Made by a program: the position numbers and the translations under genes. Positions 33,243-42,702 of a DNA stretch of 64,000 bases are shown here, piece after piece. The notes beneath the pieces were generated by a model that was given only the letters and a program-made list of their open reading frames with translations, was not told where the DNA came from and did no database searches. Location: positions 1 through 64,000 of the forward strand of contig NZ_OBEL01000004.1 in NCBI RefSeq assembly GCF_900215605.1, written 5' to 3'. This DNA comes from Cohaesibacter gelatinilyticus. GTDB taxonomy: Bacteria > Pseudomonadota > Alphaproteobacteria > Rhizobiales > Cohaesibacteraceae. How positions within the stretch are numbered: position 1 is the first letter of the stretch; each line of letters starts with the position of its first letter.

Positions 33243-35126
33243 ATGCAAGCGCCAAGGCATTTGGAAAGTGGACACGTATACCGCCATGTTTATTTAGTGG
33301 ATTCACGTGCTCGCTGGTCTGAAGCTTCGGCACAATACGATGCGACGCAAGATTTAGTCCTGACCTATGATCTAGGACTTTATAAAGAAATTGGCCAGCA
33401 GGAAGGTGTTGTTCATTTTATTGACTACATGTGCCATCGGAGCGTAATGGAAGAAAATAACTTCCGTATGTATAATTTTTTTTATGACTGGCATTATGAC
33501 GCTAGTAATGAAGATATTTTTACCTATAAAGGTATCGGTTTTGGTTTTGCTTTTCGTATTGAGGTATGGAATGATTACACGACATATGTGCGTACGTGGC
33601 TATGTTTGTCTTGCTTAAAGAGCATTTCATTTGACCAAATTTATCTGGGTTCTGGGCTGGAGCTTGTTGCAGATGTTCTGAATGACATTGGTCTGCAATA
33701 TACCCGACTGACTGAAGTCCCTGAGGGAAAACAGTCTTCTTATTATTTTCCCTCACATCGCTGGATGGATGAAAAATTACGCAGTGCAACATGGCGTAAA
33801 ACAGTAAAACAGCTCCTGTTTATGACAGTTGGGACATTGACTCAATTGTATGATAGTTTTTGCAGACTTTTTTACACCCCTAAGCGGATTTTTGTTCACG
33901 AATATCACCCTACACGCGCGTTAATGGCCAAGCTCCAAGACCAGCCGGGGAAGCAAGTTGTTCAGGCTCATTTTACGGGTGGCTGGAAATTTAAGAACTT
34001 ATGGAGGGACCGTCCAATCCCGGTTTACGGATCCGTAGACGTGTTTGATGCAGAGGCTGATAAATTATGTGCAAAGTTTTTAAAACATAAATCAGCACGT
34101 CTCGATCTGACGACAGGTAATAATATTGCGGAAGGGGCTTCACGTGTTCTGTTGCAGAGGGTACGACAGATCTTGCCGCGCACTTTGATGGCTTTGGACT
34201 GTGTGATGCGTTATATGGATAAAAATCCATTGGACCTAGTTGTCCTAATTGCGAACATAGGTGTTATACCAAGTTTGGTACATGCTGTGGCTGAGGCCCG
34301 TGGTACGCCCAGTTACATGATAATTAATGGTTTATTGATTAATCCTTGTATGGATGAGGCTAAATATGCCACGCTGATTAATAGTTATGGGCCAAGCATT
34401 CGGGATCATTATTTTCGTGGCATGGATAATGTTATCCCTATCGGTGATCCACGGATGGATAGTTATGCTGAGTCAGAGACGAAGGCGATTGATCGTCAGA
34501 GCCCAACGATAACTATCGGTGCATCGGGTTTTAACAGTAATGATTTGAACTCCTATCAAGCAGTTGAGTTTGCGTTTCTGCACGATATTTTGCAGGCTGT
34601 TCAAATGTTGGTTGAGGCAGGTACTCCTAAGCCCAAGATCATTGTGAAAGTTCGGCCAAACGGTTATCAAGAAATATACGAGCAGCTTGTGGCTGAGTAT
34701 TTCCCGGGGATTGTGGATGTAATTCTAGATACAGTGTCCATCAGGGAGCTTTTGGATAGTACTGATCTGTACATCTCGATTTATTCCCAGACCTTGATGG
34801 AAGCCTCCTGCCTAGGGATCCCAGCAATTTTTCACAAACGCGATCACGAATTTATGTATCCACCATTCGATGGACAATCTGAAGTAGTTACAACGCATTC
34901 TGCTAAAGACGTGTTACGGGCTATTCAAGATTTTATGTCTAGTTCGGATCGTTTTGATGCTTTCTTGCAGCGAGAAACCCTTGAAAAATATATCGGCCCG
35001 CTGGACGGAAAAAGCCTTGAGCGTAATTTGAAGTGTGTGGATCGAATGTTGGAAGAGTATCCCAAAAATGGAATTTCTGGGATCGTATCGGACTATTCCG
35101 TGACAGTGATCAATGCGGATGGTTAA
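33243..35126 (+). CDS. Large putative surface-carbohydrate transferase (GT-B-like)
   Basis: A 627-residue protein whose function I cannot assign. The N-terminal half (YRHVYLVDSRARWSEASAQ...) has no recognised motif. The C-terminal half contains a GT-B-like pattern: VVLIANIGVIPSLVHAVAEARGTPSYMIINGLLI, NSYGPSIRDHYF, VIPIGDPRMDSY, then IIVKVRPNG and STDLYISIYSQTLMEASCLGIPAIFHKRD, similar to capsule and CDP-glycerol-type transferases that end in a donor-binding loop. The pairing of a long N-domain with this half is unusual. It may transfer an ulosonate or phosphopolyol. Confidence 0.5.
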   Translation: MQAPRHLESGHVYRHVYLVDSRARWSEASAQYDATQDLVLTYDLGLYKEIGQQEGVVHFIDYMCHRSVMEENNFRMYNFFYDWHYDASNEDIFTYKGIGFGFAFRIEVWNDYTTYVRTWLCLSCLKSISFDQIYLGSGLELVADVLNDIGLQYTRLTEVPEGKQSSYYFPSHRWMDEKLRSATWRKTVKQLLFMTVGTLTQLYDSFCRLFYTPKRIFVHEYHPTRALMAKLQDQPGKQVVQAHFTGGWKFKNLWRDRPIPVYGSVDVFDAEADKLCAKFLKHKSARLDLTTGNNIAEGASRVLLQRVRQILPRTLMALDCVMRYMDKNPLDLVVLIANIGVIPSLVHAVAEARGTPSYMIINGLLINPCMDEAKYATLINSYGPSIRDHYFRGMDNVIPIGDPRMDSYAESETKAIDRQSPTITIGASGFNSNDLNSYQAVEFAFLHDILQAVQMLVEAGTPKPKIIVKVRPNGYQEIYEQLVAEYFPGIVDVILDTVSIRELLDSTDLYISIYSQTLMEASCLGIPAIFHKRDHEFMYPPFDGQSEVVTTHSAKDVLRAIQDFMSSSDRFDAFLQRETLEKYIGPLDGKSLERNLKCVDRMLEEYPKNGISGIVSDYSVTVINADG

Positions 35127-35195
35127 TGTATCTCATTGGGGTGGGAGCTAGTTACTAGTCCCGGCCCACAATTTCTCAGCGTTTAGGATAATAGA

Positions 35196-36002
35196 TTGCC
35201 TTCAAATAAAAACTGGATTTCTGATCAGACACTGCAAGGTTTGGCGCAATTTGATGAGGCTATGAAAACCGCGTGCGATGATTCCAACAACTACTTGCAA
35301 AATGGAGAAGCCTACCTCAAACGCATTGGTGAAGAGTGTAATTACATTCGTGCGCTGGAGGATTTGAACTGGGCTGGGTATTTGCCGCAGGATGCACATG
35401 TTCTGGATTTGGGCTGTGGAGGTGGTTGGCTGACGGCCATTCTATCCAAACTGGAAGAAGTCAGCAAACTGCATGCTCTGGATTCTAGCTACTATTTCCT
35501 GCAAACCCTGCTGCCACAGGTGTTTGCACAAATGGAGGGTCATTTGAATAAGGTTGAGGTGGTCGAGGGCCTTTTTCAACCGTTGTTGTTTGATGATGCT
35601 ACTTTTGATGCGGTGGTCGCTTCATCAGCGGTGCATCATGCTGATAATTTAGAAAGTCTGCTGAAAGAAATGCGTCGTGTGACAAAGCCCGGTGGCTATA
35701 TGTTCATAGTAAATGAAACGCCGTGGTCTGGTTGGAGACATACCGTATCAGTCGCAGCATGTGCAGTACGAATATTGCGTGATCTTCTGTTGCAAAAATA
35801 TTACGCAAAATCACCAGCGATTTCGGCTTCTGGCTATTTGTATGACCCTGTGCTGGGAGATCGTGACTACCCGATTTGGTACTGGGTCGAGTCCATCAAA
35901 GCTGCAGGTTTCGCAGTTGAAGAAATTATTGACAGCGAATTGCCAACTGTTGCAGATAGCAAAGGGCGCTCCTTGAAGCACTTTATCTGCCGCGCTGTTT
36001 AA
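35196..36002 (+). CDS. SAM-dependent methyltransferase (Methyltransf_11)
   Basis: A 268-residue class I methyltransferase. Motif I is VLDLGCGGGWLTAIL near residue 70, then the acidic LHALDSSYY, VVASSAVHHADNLESLLKEMRRVTKPGGYMFIVNETPW (motifs II-III). The start is TTG 35196 (MPSNKNW), with an AGGA site 9-12 bases before it. It sits among polysaccharide genes and probably methylates a glycan sugar. Confidence 0.8.
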   Translation: MPSNKNWISDQTLQGLAQFDEAMKTACDDSNNYLQNGEAYLKRIGEECNYIRALEDLNWAGYLPQDAHVLDLGCGGGWLTAILSKLEEVSKLHALDSSYYFLQTLLPQVFAQMEGHLNKVEVVEGLFQPLLFDDATFDAVVASSAVHHADNLESLLKEMRRVTKPGGYMFIVNETPWSGWRHTVSVAACAVRILRDLLLQKYYAKSPAISASGYLYDPVLGDRDYPIWYWVESIKAAGFAVEEIIDSELPTVADSKGRSLKHFICRAV

Positions 36003-36020
36003 ATTTGTTCCGGGGGTATT

Positions 36021-36677
36021 ATGAGGGGATGCTTTAGAAATGTTCGTCTTTGGCTGTATGGCAGGCGTTTGCGTAAGCGTTTTGTAAATAGTGTTATTCA
36101 TCCCGGGGCAACGGCTGATCCGCAGTCTACCTTGGACAATCATTCGGTTCTGTTTCCGAAGGTACGCTTGATGCAAACGGATTTTGGTGCTTATAGCTAT
36201 GCCCAAGAGAACACTGTTATTGTAAATGCTGAAATAGGCCCTTACTGTTCTATCGCGTCAAATGTTTCGATTGGTTTGATTAACCATCCAATACATATGA
36301 TCAGCACCAATCCAGTATTTTATGATAATAGTCAGCTATTACCTAAATTTTTTGTTTCAGATATCAAATACCCCGTTGGAGCACCTCGCACAGTAATTGG
36401 GGCTGATGTTTGGATAGGTGACGGCGCAAAAATTATGAGCGGTGTCACTGTTGGGGTTGGGGCGATTATCGGGTCTGGTGCTATTGTCACCAAAGATGTG
36501 CCGCCATATGGAATTGTGGTTGGGGTCCCGGGTCAAGTAGTGCGTAGACGTTTTGATGATGCATTGTGTGTCAGGCTTGTCGCTTCGCGGTGGTGGGATG
36601 AAAGTGAAGTACGTTTGCAGCAACTCTCGCAGTATTTTTCAGAACCAGAAAAATTTCTGGAAACTCTGGGTGCATAA
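36021..36677 (+). CDS. Hexapeptide-repeat acetyltransferase (CatB/xenobiotic type)
   Basis: A left-handed beta-helix acyltransferase of 218 residues: VIVNAEIGPYCSIASNVSIGLINHPI includes the likely catalytic His, followed by VIGADVWIGDGAKIMSGVTVGVGAIIGSGAIVTKDVPPYGIVVGVPGQVVRRRF. This ending is diagnostic. It would O- or N-acetylate a sugar residue. Starts 18 bases after the methyltransferase and ends 5 bases before another acyltransferase, so the two may act in sequence. Confidence 0.82.
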   Translation: MRGCFRNVRLWLYGRRLRKRFVNSVIHPGATADPQSTLDNHSVLFPKVRLMQTDFGAYSYAQENTVIVNAEIGPYCSIASNVSIGLINHPIHMISTNPVFYDNSQLLPKFFVSDIKYPVGAPRTVIGADVWIGDGAKIMSGVTVGVGAIIGSGAIVTKDVPPYGIVVGVPGQVVRRRFDDALCVRLVASRWWDESEVRLQQLSQYFSEPEKFLETLGA

Positions 36678-36682
36678 TCAGA

Positions 36683-37288
36683 ATGCTTTTTTCCAAGCTC
36701 TATAATTCTTATCACCGTGTTCGCAGTAAATATATGCGCACAGTTTTCAGGCTATGCCATGCGCCAACAATGCATACGTGCGGTTCTGGAGCGCATCTGT
36801 ACAGTCCTTTCCGACTGGAGGGGGCTGAAAACATTTCATTGGGAAAGAACTGTGTCATACAAGCCAACAGTTGGTTGTATTGCCAACCTGAGGTGGAGGA
36901 TGACGGTTGCCTGGAAATTGGTGAAGGCTGTGTGCTTGGGTACAACAACCACATAACAGCCGTGCGTAAGGTTGTATTTGAGGAATATGTCCTGACCGCA
37001 AACAATATTTTTGTTTCGGACAATCTGCATGCCTATGAGGATATCGAAACACCGATTTTACAACAGCCTATCAAGCTCAAAGCGCCAGTTGTTATTGGTC
37101 GTGGAAGTTGGCTTGGAGAAAATGTTTGTGTTATTGGTGCCAGCATAGGGAAAAATTGCGTTATTGGTGCAAATTCTGTGGTGACACAGGATATTCCAGA
37201 TTATTCCATCGCTGTTGGTTCACCAGCCGTTGTCATAAAGCAATATGAGCACACTACTCGATCTTGGGTGCCATGCGCTCAAGAATAA
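36683..37288 (+). CDS. Hexapeptide-repeat acetyltransferase (second copy)
   Basis: A 201-residue acyltransferase with coils CLEIGEGCVLGYNNHITAVRKVVFEEYVLTANNIFVSDNLHAYE (active-site His in NLHAY) and VIGRGSWLGENVCVIGASIGKNCVIGANSVVTQDIPDYSIAVGSPAVVIKQY. It is of the maltose/galactoside O-acetyltransferase (LacA/WbbJ) type, not a duplicate of its neighbour. ATG 36683. The next partial gene begins within 20 bases of its stop. Confidence 0.82.
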   Translation: MLFSKLYNSYHRVRSKYMRTVFRLCHAPTMHTCGSGAHLYSPFRLEGAENISLGKNCVIQANSWLYCQPEVEDDGCLEIGEGCVLGYNNHITAVRKVVFEEYVLTANNIFVSDNLHAYEDIETPILQQPIKLKAPVVIGRGSWLGENVCVIGASIGKNCVIGANSVVTQDIPDYSIAVGSPAVVIKQYEHTTRSWVPCAQE

Positions 37289-37307
37289 AGACGAGATACA
37301 TTATCGC

Positions 37308-37726
37308 ATGAATTATAAATCTGATATCGATGGCTTGTGTGCCGTAGCTGTTATGTCGGCTGTTCTTTTGGGGCATTGGGTAAAACACAAGCGGGATAAC
37401 AATGTTTCTGTTTCTATCGATATTCTGAAGAATGTTGCTTTTTGGGAAGCTGCAAGTGTGAAGGGCGTTGTTGCCCTTGGTCCATTACCGCTATGCGTCC
37501 GAACCTACCGAGAGCCTTTTGTATGCGTGATTTACAGGGAGGCATGACGTATGGTGAGTCGCGCTTGGATCAACAGAATTTTATGATCGATCAGCAGTTC
37601 AAAAATACGTTAACAAATCAGTATGCCACCTATTTATCAATTCTCGCTTCAGACAGTATTCATGCAGCTCCTTTGGTTGCAAAATTTATAGCAGATAAGG
37701 CTCTTAGTAGGCGTACGGTGAATTAA
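37308..37726 (+). pseudogene. Unrecognised gene split by a one-base frameshift
   Basis: Two overlapping frames look like one interrupted protein of about 140 residues. The first (from ATG 37308, NYKSDIDGLCAVAVMSAV...) reads to VVALGPLPL at about 37490. The second continues MRPNLPRAFCMRDLQGGMTYGE... to AKFIADKALSRRTVN ending at 37726. Adding one base near 37492 would join the two halves. No known family is evident. The C-terminal run QYATYLSILASDSIHAAPLVAKFIADKAL looks like an ordinary soluble helix. It may be a decayed or miscalled gene, or a truncated insertion scar between the acyltransferase and epimerase. Confidence 0.5.
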
Positions 37727-38881
37727 ATGATTAGCCTTGAAAACAAACAAAATATCCTAATCACAGGGGGGGCTGGGTTTATCGGTTCGCGCCTGTCGTT
37801 GGCTTTGGTCGAGGCCGGTCATGCGGTGATTGTGCTGGACAATCTGTCGCCTCAAATTCATGGTGATGAGCCCGAGGCCTCACCGTTATATCATGCCATC
37901 CGGGACAAAGTGACCTTCGTACGTGGTGATGTGACCAAGGCGGAAGACTTGCACAAAGTATTACCCGGAACGGATACGGTTGTGCATCTGGCGGCAGAGA
38001 CCGGCACTGGCCAATCCATGTATGCTATCGAGCATTATTCCCGTGTGAATGTGGGCGGCACATCATTGTTGCTCGACTTGATTGCCAACGCTCCTTATCC
38101 GGTGAAACGTCTGGTGGTTGCATCGTCCCGAGCTGTTTATGGGGAAGGAAAATATAGCAGTCCAGAGCTTGGAGCCGTTTATCCCGGTGCGCGTAAAGAT
38201 GAGGATATGGCTCAAGGACAGTTTGAACATCTTTGCCCTGTAACAGGCAAAATCCTGACCCTGGAAGCTACGGATGAAGATTCGGCGCTGCATCCCTCTT
38301 CCGTATATGGTGTAACGAAGCTAACTCAGGAACAACTGATCATGTCTGTTGGTCAGGCGTTGGGTATTTCGGCTGTGGCGTTCCGTTATCAGAATGTCTA
38401 TGGCCCGGGTCAATCCTTGTCCAATCCGTACACTGGCATTTTGTCGATTTTCTCAACTCGTATGCGCCAAGATGCCAGCATCAATATCTTTGAAGACGGT
38501 AAGGAAAGCCGCGATTTTGTCTATATTGATGATGTGGTCACTGCGACCAAGGCGGCCATTGAGCACCCGGATATGCAATTGCAGCAAGTCTTTAACGTGG
38601 GCTCTGGCGTTGGTACAGATGTTTTGACCATTGCCAATACACTGCGTCAGCACTTTGATGCTAAATCCGAGATTACGGTCTCTGGTCAATACCGTGTCGG
38701 TGATATCCGCCATAATGTGGCAGACCTGAGCAAGGCACAGGATGTACTGGGTTTCCAACCGACTGTGGATATCAACCAAGGTTTGCAGAAGTTTGTCGCG
38801 TGGGTGAAAGGCGAAGCTGTCGGCAAAGACCGTTACGAAGAAAGCTTGAACGAGATGAAGGCGAAGGGTCTGTTCAAATGA
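37727..38881 (+). CDS. dTDP-L-rhamnose 4-epimerase-like SDR (6-deoxytalose forming)
   Basis: An extended SDR of 384 residues. NAD motif ITGGAGFIGSRLS, ASSRAVYGEGKYSSPELG with the family-specific YP insert and CPVTGK segment, catalytic Y-x3-K in SSVYGVTKL, and RYQNVYGPGQSLSNPYTGILSIF. The inserted Cys-containing loop and SLSNPYTG are characteristic of the dTDP-L-rhamnose 4-epimerase group that makes dTDP-6-deoxy-L-talose. The rmlBDAC genes 6 kb downstream supply dTDP-L-rhamnose. Similarity rather than proof; a related epimerase activity is possible. Confidence 0.7.
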   Translation: MISLENKQNILITGGAGFIGSRLSLALVEAGHAVIVLDNLSPQIHGDEPEASPLYHAIRDKVTFVRGDVTKAEDLHKVLPGTDTVVHLAAETGTGQSMYAIEHYSRVNVGGTSLLLDLIANAPYPVKRLVVASSRAVYGEGKYSSPELGAVYPGARKDEDMAQGQFEHLCPVTGKILTLEATDEDSALHPSSVYGVTKLTQEQLIMSVGQALGISAVAFRYQNVYGPGQSLSNPYTGILSIFSTRMRQDASINIFEDGKESRDFVYIDDVVTATKAAIEHPDMQLQQVFNVGSGVGTDVLTIANTLRQHFDAKSEITVSGQYRVGDIRHNVADLSKAQDVLGFQPTVDINQGLQKFVAWVKGEAVGKDRYEESLNEMKAKGLFK

Positions 38882-39906
38882 GCGAGGCCTCAATGGACAA
38901 AACAGATAAAATAATCGTGCCGGGCCGCGTTTCATTGGTGGTGGCCAGCTATAACCATGCGGGCTTTTTGAACCGTCGTATGGATAGTTTGATCGCGCAA
39001 ACCTATGAAGATATTGAAATTGTTGTGATCGATGACTGCTCACCGGACAACAGCGTTGATATCCTGCGTGACTATGAAGACCATCCCAAGGTCAATCTGA
39101 TTATCCGTAAAGAAAATGGTGGCTGGGTTACGGTCAGCAATCAGGGTATTGATGTTTCTACGGGCGAATATGTGCTGTTTGCCAACTGTGACGACAGCTG
39201 TGGTCCGACCATGGTGGAGCGCTTGGTTGCTGCCATGCAAAGCAGTGAAAAGACCGGGATTGCGTTTTGTCGCAGCTACATGGTGGATGAAAATGATGCG
39301 GTGTTGGGGGATGACTTTACCGTCCGTTCCGCCGATTTTCGCGCCTATTGTGCCGCAGATGTTGTGATTCCAAAAGATCAGGCCAACCGTTTTTTATTGC
39401 ACTCTTGTGTGATCCCAAATCTCAGTGCTTGCCTGTTCCGTCGCCAGTGCTTTGAAGACCATGGCAACTTGTCCGCAGAATATCGGGTGTGTTGTGATTG
39501 GGATCTGTTTTTCCGTATTGCCCAAACCTATGACATTTCCTATGTCGCAACGGCGCTGAATAATTTCCGCCAACACCGAAAAACCATCCGTAGTGTTACC
39601 AAGGACAAAGTGGTTTATGAAGAGTATTTCCGTTTATTGCTGGGACAGGTTAATTCATTAAATCTGTCGGCTAGAGAACGCATGTCCGCGCGCACCCATG
39701 TGATGTATCTGTGGGCCGTGCATGTATTAGTTCCATCTCGCAACAGCTGGGTGAATATACCCTACCACTTGCGATGTGTCTTAATCTATGACCCAGCATC
39801 TATAGTTTTTCTTATACCTGGTTTTCTGAAACGGGTATTAGAAATCGGTTGTAAGGCAACGGGAAAAATGCTCAGAATTCTAAAACGCGAGGCAACACAA
39901 CAATGA
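38878..39906 (+). CDS. Glycosyltransferase family 2
   Basis: Inverting GT-A transferase of 342 residues. The donor-binding core is [40 protein letters not shown], the metal motif appears as [12 protein letters not shown], and a downstream acidic base region is [17 protein letters not shown] 38878 (MSEASMDK) overlaps the epimerase stop by ATGA. A start at 38800 would only read back into the epimerase. It ends in ATGA overlap with the next gene. Confidence 0.85.
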   Translation: MSEASMDKTDKIIVPGRVSLVVASYNHAGFLNRRMDSLIAQTYEDIEIVVIDDCSPDNSVDILRDYEDHPKVNLIIRKENGGWVTVSNQGIDVSTGEYVLFANCDDSCGPTMVERLVAAMQSSEKTGIAFCRSYMVDENDAVLGDDFTVRSADFRAYCAADVVIPKDQANRFLLHSCVIPNLSACLFRRQCFEDHGNLSAEYRVCCDWDLFFRIAQTYDISYVATALNNFRQHRKTIRSVTKDKVVYEEYFRLLLGQVNSLNLSARERMSARTHVMYLWAVHVLVPSRNSWVNIPYHLRCVLIYDPASIVFLIPGFLKRVLEIGCKATGKMLRILKREATQQ

Positions 39907-40841
39907 AAAAAATTCTCGTCACTGGAGGAGCAGGATTTCTTGGTTCTCACTTGTGTGAACGCTTATTGTCTGAGGGGCATGACGTTTTATGCGTTGACAA
40001 TTACTTTACGGGAACGAAACAAAACATTTTGCACTTGATAAACCGGCCCATGTTTGAGGTGTTGCGTCATGATGTAACTTTTCCGTTATATGTTGAAGTT
40101 GACCAGATATATAATTTGGCTTGTCCTGCATCACCCATCCATTATCAATATGATCCTGTGCAAACTACTAAGACTAGTGTGCATGGGGCAATAAATATGC
40201 TGGGGCTAGCCAAACGGCTGAATGCACGAATTTTGCAAGCTTCAACCAGTGAAGTTTATGGTGATCCAGAAGTCCATCCTCAACCCGAAAAGTATTGGGG
40301 ACGAGTTAACCCTGTTGGCGTTCGCAGTTGCTATGATGAAGGTAAACGTTGTGCTGAAACATTGTTCTTTGATTATTGGCGTCAACATCAACTTGAAATC
40401 AAAGTTGTTCGTATTTTCAATACCTTTGGTCCGCGCATGCATCCTAACGACGGCAGGGTGGTTAGCAATTTCATCGTACAGGCTTTGAAGGGAGATGATA
40501 TTACCATTTATGGTGATGGTTTGCAGACACGTAGCTTTTGCTATGTAGATGATCTTATAAATGCAATGGTAGCCATGATGAATACGAGAAAGGATTTTAC
40601 AGGTCCGGTCAATATCGGCAACCCAGGTGAATTTACGATGCTTGAATTGGCTGAAACTATTCTTAGTTTAACCGGATCAAAGAGCAAATTGATCTATAAA
40701 GATTTGCCTTCTGATGACCCCAAACAACGGCGTCCAGATATTTCGCTTGCGCAAAAAGAACTGGATTGGAAGCCACAAGTGTGTTTGGAAGACGGTTTGA
40801 AAGAAACTATAAATTATTTCTCCAGGATTGTGGGTGCATAG
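39903..40841 (+). CDS. UDP-glucuronate decarboxylase (UDP-xylose synthase)
   Basis: Extended SDR of 312 residues that converts UDP-glucuronate to UDP-xylose. It has NAD motif [15 protein letters not shown], the diagnostic [38 protein letters not shown], catalytic Y-x3-K in SCYDEGKR and [22 protein letters not shown]. It is of the soluble bacterial Uxs type with no membrane anchor. A UDP-glucose 6-dehydrogenase to supply its substrate is not in the window. ATGA overlap with the upstream glycosyltransferase. Confidence 0.9.
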   Translation: MKKILVTGGAGFLGSHLCERLLSEGHDVLCVDNYFTGTKQNILHLINRPMFEVLRHDVTFPLYVEVDQIYNLACPASPIHYQYDPVQTTKTSVHGAINMLGLAKRLNARILQASTSEVYGDPEVHPQPEKYWGRVNPVGVRSCYDEGKRCAETLFFDYWRQHQLEIKVVRIFNTFGPRMHPNDGRVVSNFIVQALKGDDITIYGDGLQTRSFCYVDDLINAMVAMMNTRKDFTGPVNIGNPGEFTMLELAETILSLTGSKSKLIYKDLPSDDPKQRRPDISLAQKELDWKPQVCLEDGLKETINYFSRIVGA

Positions 40842-41768
40842 ATGATGTCGGAAGCGGCAAAGCAACTTAACAGTTCGCCGACGGTGTCTGTTGTCATTCC
40901 CTGTTACAACCAGCCTAAAGACTTGCATCGATGTTTGGATAGTCTCGTGGATCAGAGCTACAAAAACTTTGAGGTTCTTGTTTGTGATGACGGCTCTGAG
41001 GAAGATATGGCTGCAGTCACAGATTGTTTTGCTGACCGTCTAGCTATTTATTTTCTAACTGATACCAACTTTGGAGGACCCGCACGTCCACGTAATCGTG
41101 GGATAGCAGCCTCAAGAGGGCAATATATTGCCTTTCTTGATGCTGATGATTGGTGGGCGGCAGATAAATTGAAGCAAAGCGTTGCTGCTTTGGAGAATGG
41201 TGCAGATATAGTATATCATGATCTATTTGTAGTCCGCAGTGCTGATCAGTGTAGTTTTAATGATAAGATATCTTCTACTCCAGTGCCTAACCCTGCATTT
41301 GAGTCATTGCTATGTTTAGGAGTTTCTATTCCCAATTCTAGTGCAGTTGTTCGTAAAGAAAGTTTGATCAAAATTGGATCAATAACTGAGGACCGTGATT
41401 TGGTTTCAGTAGAGGATTACGATACTTGGATACGGTTGTCCCGGGTCACAGAGCGCTTCACCCGGTTATCAGACTGCCTCGGATTTTATTGGGTAGGTGG
41501 CGGGAACATTTCTGCGCCATCCTCGAAGCAGATGGAACGTATAAAAAAACTCTATGCACAATACCTGGATGATCTGGAGCCAATATTGCAAGAGCGCGCA
41601 TTAGGAATTTTATCCTACAGGATTGGCCGTATTGGCGTCTCGTGTGGCGAATTTAAGCAAGCTCGATCACAATTGGCCAAAGCGCTGATTTCCCCAATTC
41701 CATGGTCCTATCGCGCGAAAGCTATCATTTTTTTGTCTCTGAGCTTGATAAAGAGTATTCGTTTTTGA
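40842..41768 (+). CDS. Glycosyltransferase family 2
   Basis: A 308-residue GT-A transferase: SVVIPCYNQPKDLHRCLDSLVDQSYKNFEVLVCDDGS at the N-terminus, PARPRNRGIAASRGQYIAFLDADDWWAADKL containing the DxD-type motif, and SVEDYDTWIRLSRVTERF as the acceptor-side acidic segment. It begins immediately after the xylose synthase stop and ends overlapping a TTGA start of the next transferase. Confidence 0.85.
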   Translation: MMSEAAKQLNSSPTVSVVIPCYNQPKDLHRCLDSLVDQSYKNFEVLVCDDGSEEDMAAVTDCFADRLAIYFLTDTNFGGPARPRNRGIAASRGQYIAFLDADDWWAADKLKQSVAALENGADIVYHDLFVVRSADQCSFNDKISSTPVPNPAFESLLCLGVSIPNSSAVVRKESLIKIGSITEDRDLVSVEDYDTWIRLSRVTERFTRLSDCLGFYWVGGGNISAPSSKQMERIKKLYAQYLDDLEPILQERALGILSYRIGRIGVSCGEFKQARSQLAKALISPIPWSYRAKAIIFLSLSLIKSIRF

Positions 41769-42700
41769 TCAGTGTGTCTGTCATCATACCTTGCTATATG
41801 GATGCGGATACTCTTGCTGCCGCGTTAGATTCTGTGTTATTTCAATCTCGACCGGTGGATGAGATTATTGTGGTCAATGATTGTTCGCCACAAAGCCGCG
41901 AAATCGATGCAATCATGGCCCTCTATTCGTCGGTACGCTATATCACCAATTCCGAAAATGTGGGTCTGGCTGCTACGCGTAACATCGGTCTAAAGTCGGC
42001 AACGACAGATATAGTGTCATTTTTGGACGCGGATGATCAGCTCCACCCCCAGAAAATTGAGTTTCAACTATTAGCTTATGAACCGGGCGGAGCGGTGTCT
42101 TGTCAGGTTCAAAGGATGGTTGATAGTTGCGATCTGAGCGCTTTGCAAAGTTACGAAGCGGATTTTGAAACTGAGCGCTTTACCAGTAGCACATCCATGC
42201 AGTTTCGAAACCATTTGGTCGGTGCTTCAATGATGATTGGACGTCAAACGCTGCTGGATCATGGCGGTTATGATGACAGCTTGCGATCTTGCGAGGATTA
42301 TGACCTCTGGCTGAGATTGATGTATTCCGGGATTCAACCCGTTGAAATCAAGCTGCCATTGTATCTCTATCGGATCAACCCACAGGGTCTGTCTCGTAAT
42401 CGTGAAAAGATATCATACTGGGAGCTCAAAGCTGTAGAGGCGCATTTGCGCAGAAGCAGTTCACAATTTTTATCCAGCGTCCATGATGGTAAAATCTGGG
42501 CAGTTTGGCAGCTTCGTCATCTGTACCGCTATGAGTTGAAACCGGATCCAGAATACCGGCAGTTTATACGCAATAATATTGCTCGACTGGATAAACAACC
42601 TTTGCTGCGGTTGATCTTGACCATCATTGATCATGGTCGCTTGATGAAGGTAATAATCTGGTTTCTGCTATTGTTCGGGCGTGGAAAATATCTGGAGTAG
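41765..42700 (+). CDS. Glycosyltransferase family 2
   Basis: A 311-residue GT-A transferase. Core SVIIPCYMDADTLAAALDSVLFQSRPVDEIIVVNDCS, NVGLAATRNIGLKSATTDIVSFLDADDQLHP and the later SCEDYDLWLRLMYSG are typical. I choose the TTG at 41765, whose last bases overlap the previous stop (TTGA), because the conserved domain starts right after it. The ATG at 41702 lies well inside the upstream gene; GTG 41774 is also possible. Confidence 0.78.
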   Translation: MISVSVIIPCYMDADTLAAALDSVLFQSRPVDEIIVVNDCSPQSREIDAIMALYSSVRYITNSENVGLAATRNIGLKSATTDIVSFLDADDQLHPQKIEFQLLAYEPGGAVSCQVQRMVDSCDLSALQSYEADFETERFTSSTSMQFRNHLVGASMMIGRQTLLDHGGYDDSLRSCEDYDLWLRLMYSGIQPVEIKLPLYLYRINPQGLSRNREKISYWELKAVEAHLRRSSSQFLSSVHDGKIWAVWQLRHLYRYELKPDPEYRQFIRNNIARLDKQPLLRLILTIIDHGRLMKVIIWFLLLFGRGKYLE

Positions 42701-42702
42701 GG

